Below, piece by piece: positions 29,426 to 30,000 of a stretch of DNA of 30,000 nucleotides (its first letter is position 1; every line of letters starts with the position of its first letter). This DNA is from Symbiodinium natans (taxonomy: Eukaryota; Sar; Dinophyceae; Suessiales; Symbiodiniaceae): positions 1-30,000 of the forward strand of contig CAJNDS010001646.1 in the NCBI GenBank assembly GCA_905221605.1, read 5' to 3'. Below the pieces are notes generated by a model. It did not search any database. It saw only the letters and a program-made list of their open reading frames with translations, and had not been told where the DNA came from. A program made the translations under genes and the position numbers.

Positions 29426-29890
29426 ATGATGCTGATCAGGAGGAAGGCGATGACGATCATGATGATGCTGTTGATGATGGCCGGGATTGGGTTGGCCTGC
29501 CGCCCCTCGAACGCTGAGCGCGGGAGCATGGGAACGGTGCTGGAACTGAGTATACAAAGCCTCCTCAGGCACACCGTCCAGACAGTCTGCGGACTGATCA
29601 AACTGTAAGGGTTTAGGGCTTACAGAGCTACGGTTCGAAGCATACCTCAAGACAAGTCCTCGAGCTCTAAACCCTAAACCCTAAACCCTAAACCCTAAAC
29701 CCTAAACCCTAAACCCTAAACCCTAAACCCTAAACCCTAAACCCTAAACCCTAAACCCTAACCCTAAACCCTAAACCGTAAACCCTAAACCCTAAACTCT
29801 TGCGTCTCGAAACAGATTCCAAAGCTCCAGGCTGTGGGGAAGCTCACACGCATCCAACACCTCTCCGGCGAAGTGGACTCATGATACTAA
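29426..29890 (+). CDS. Candidate exons of a further gene, product unknown
   Basis: Not recognised. Plus frame 29426-29608 has a Met-rich hydrophobic start followed by a polar region. An alternative plus frame over 29515-29615 is polar (PPQAHRPDSLRTDQTVR) and runs into GGTTTAGGG. A further plus segment at 29805-29885 follows the longest telomere tract. Minus frames are also open across 29650-29414. Strand and frame are uncertain. Confidence 0.22.
29665..29799 (-). repeat. Longest CCCTAAA array
   Basis: About 19 units, nearly perfect. Followed by a short open segment and, from 29880, an AAT/ATA-rich trinucleotide stretch to the window end. Confidence 0.95.
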
Positions 29891-30000
29891 TCGTAATACG
29901 AATAATCATAAACATCATAGTAACAATAATAGTAACAATAATAATACGAATAATAGTAGTAAAAATAACGATAACAATAAAGAAAAACAAGAATCATAAT

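Noticed and set aside
29426-29600. Poly-Met and poly-His frames around the GAT array
   Set aside because: Repeat artefacts; the flanking open segments were considered separately.
29626-29645. Possible tRNA T-arm (GGTTCGAAGC)
   Set aside because: No acceptor stem or anticodon arm could be folded around it.
1-30000. A true chromosome end or subtelomere
   Set aside because: Tracts alternate in orientation, are short, and lie between coding-like segments throughout the window.

Overview
The window looks like nuclear DNA of a eukaryotic alga, most likely a dinoflagellate. Three things point that way. (1) Short tracts of the 7-base telomere unit TTTAGGG (read as CCCTAAA on the other strand) lie throughout in both orientations. 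(2) Coding sequence is cut into many short exons. (3) In the one gene I could rebuild completely, introns begin GA or GC more often than GT, and non-GT donors are typical of dinoflagellates. No operons, ribosome-binding sites, tRNA, rRNA or CRISPR arrays were seen, and no promoter or polyadenylation motif was recognisable. The genus is not determined.

Gene layout. One gene is firmly supported: a nine-exon sulfotransferase on the minus strand (5594 to 3360), 339 residues when spliced, with a signal-peptide-like N-terminus and both PAPS-binding motifs. All other coding calls are clusters of open, protein-like segments between repeats. Their product is unrecognised and most splice sites are unsure. 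They are: plus 459-3264 (convergent with the sulfotransferase), minus 5898-7845, plus about 7960-8657, minus about 9335-9800, minus 10236-12568, plus 12638-14699, plus about 14840-16445, minus 16538 to about 20058, plus about 20470-21604, minus about 21606-24647, minus 24814-27257, plus about 27290-29273, and a last plus cluster from about 29426. In GC-rich stretches several frames are often open on both strands, so strand choice in these clusters is partly judgement.

Repeats. Almost everything between open segments is repetitive: about 60 interstitial telomere-type tracts; several families of short elements with inverted ends (15 or more copies of one hairpin family, at least 4 of a second, 2-4 of several others); minisatellites; and AT, AAT, GAT, CA and homopolymer runs. 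In the sulfotransferase gene the elements are the introns. Removing each one together with one copy of its short flanking duplication restores the reading frame, which is the hallmark of introners (introns spread by transposition). Telomere tracts are nested inside two of those introns and appear to form much of other predicted introns.

The main result is therefore an introner-driven gene architecture. The duplicated target site supplies the donor dinucleotide (GA, GC or GT), the end of the element supplies the AG acceptor, and telomere repeats are part of the intron cargo.
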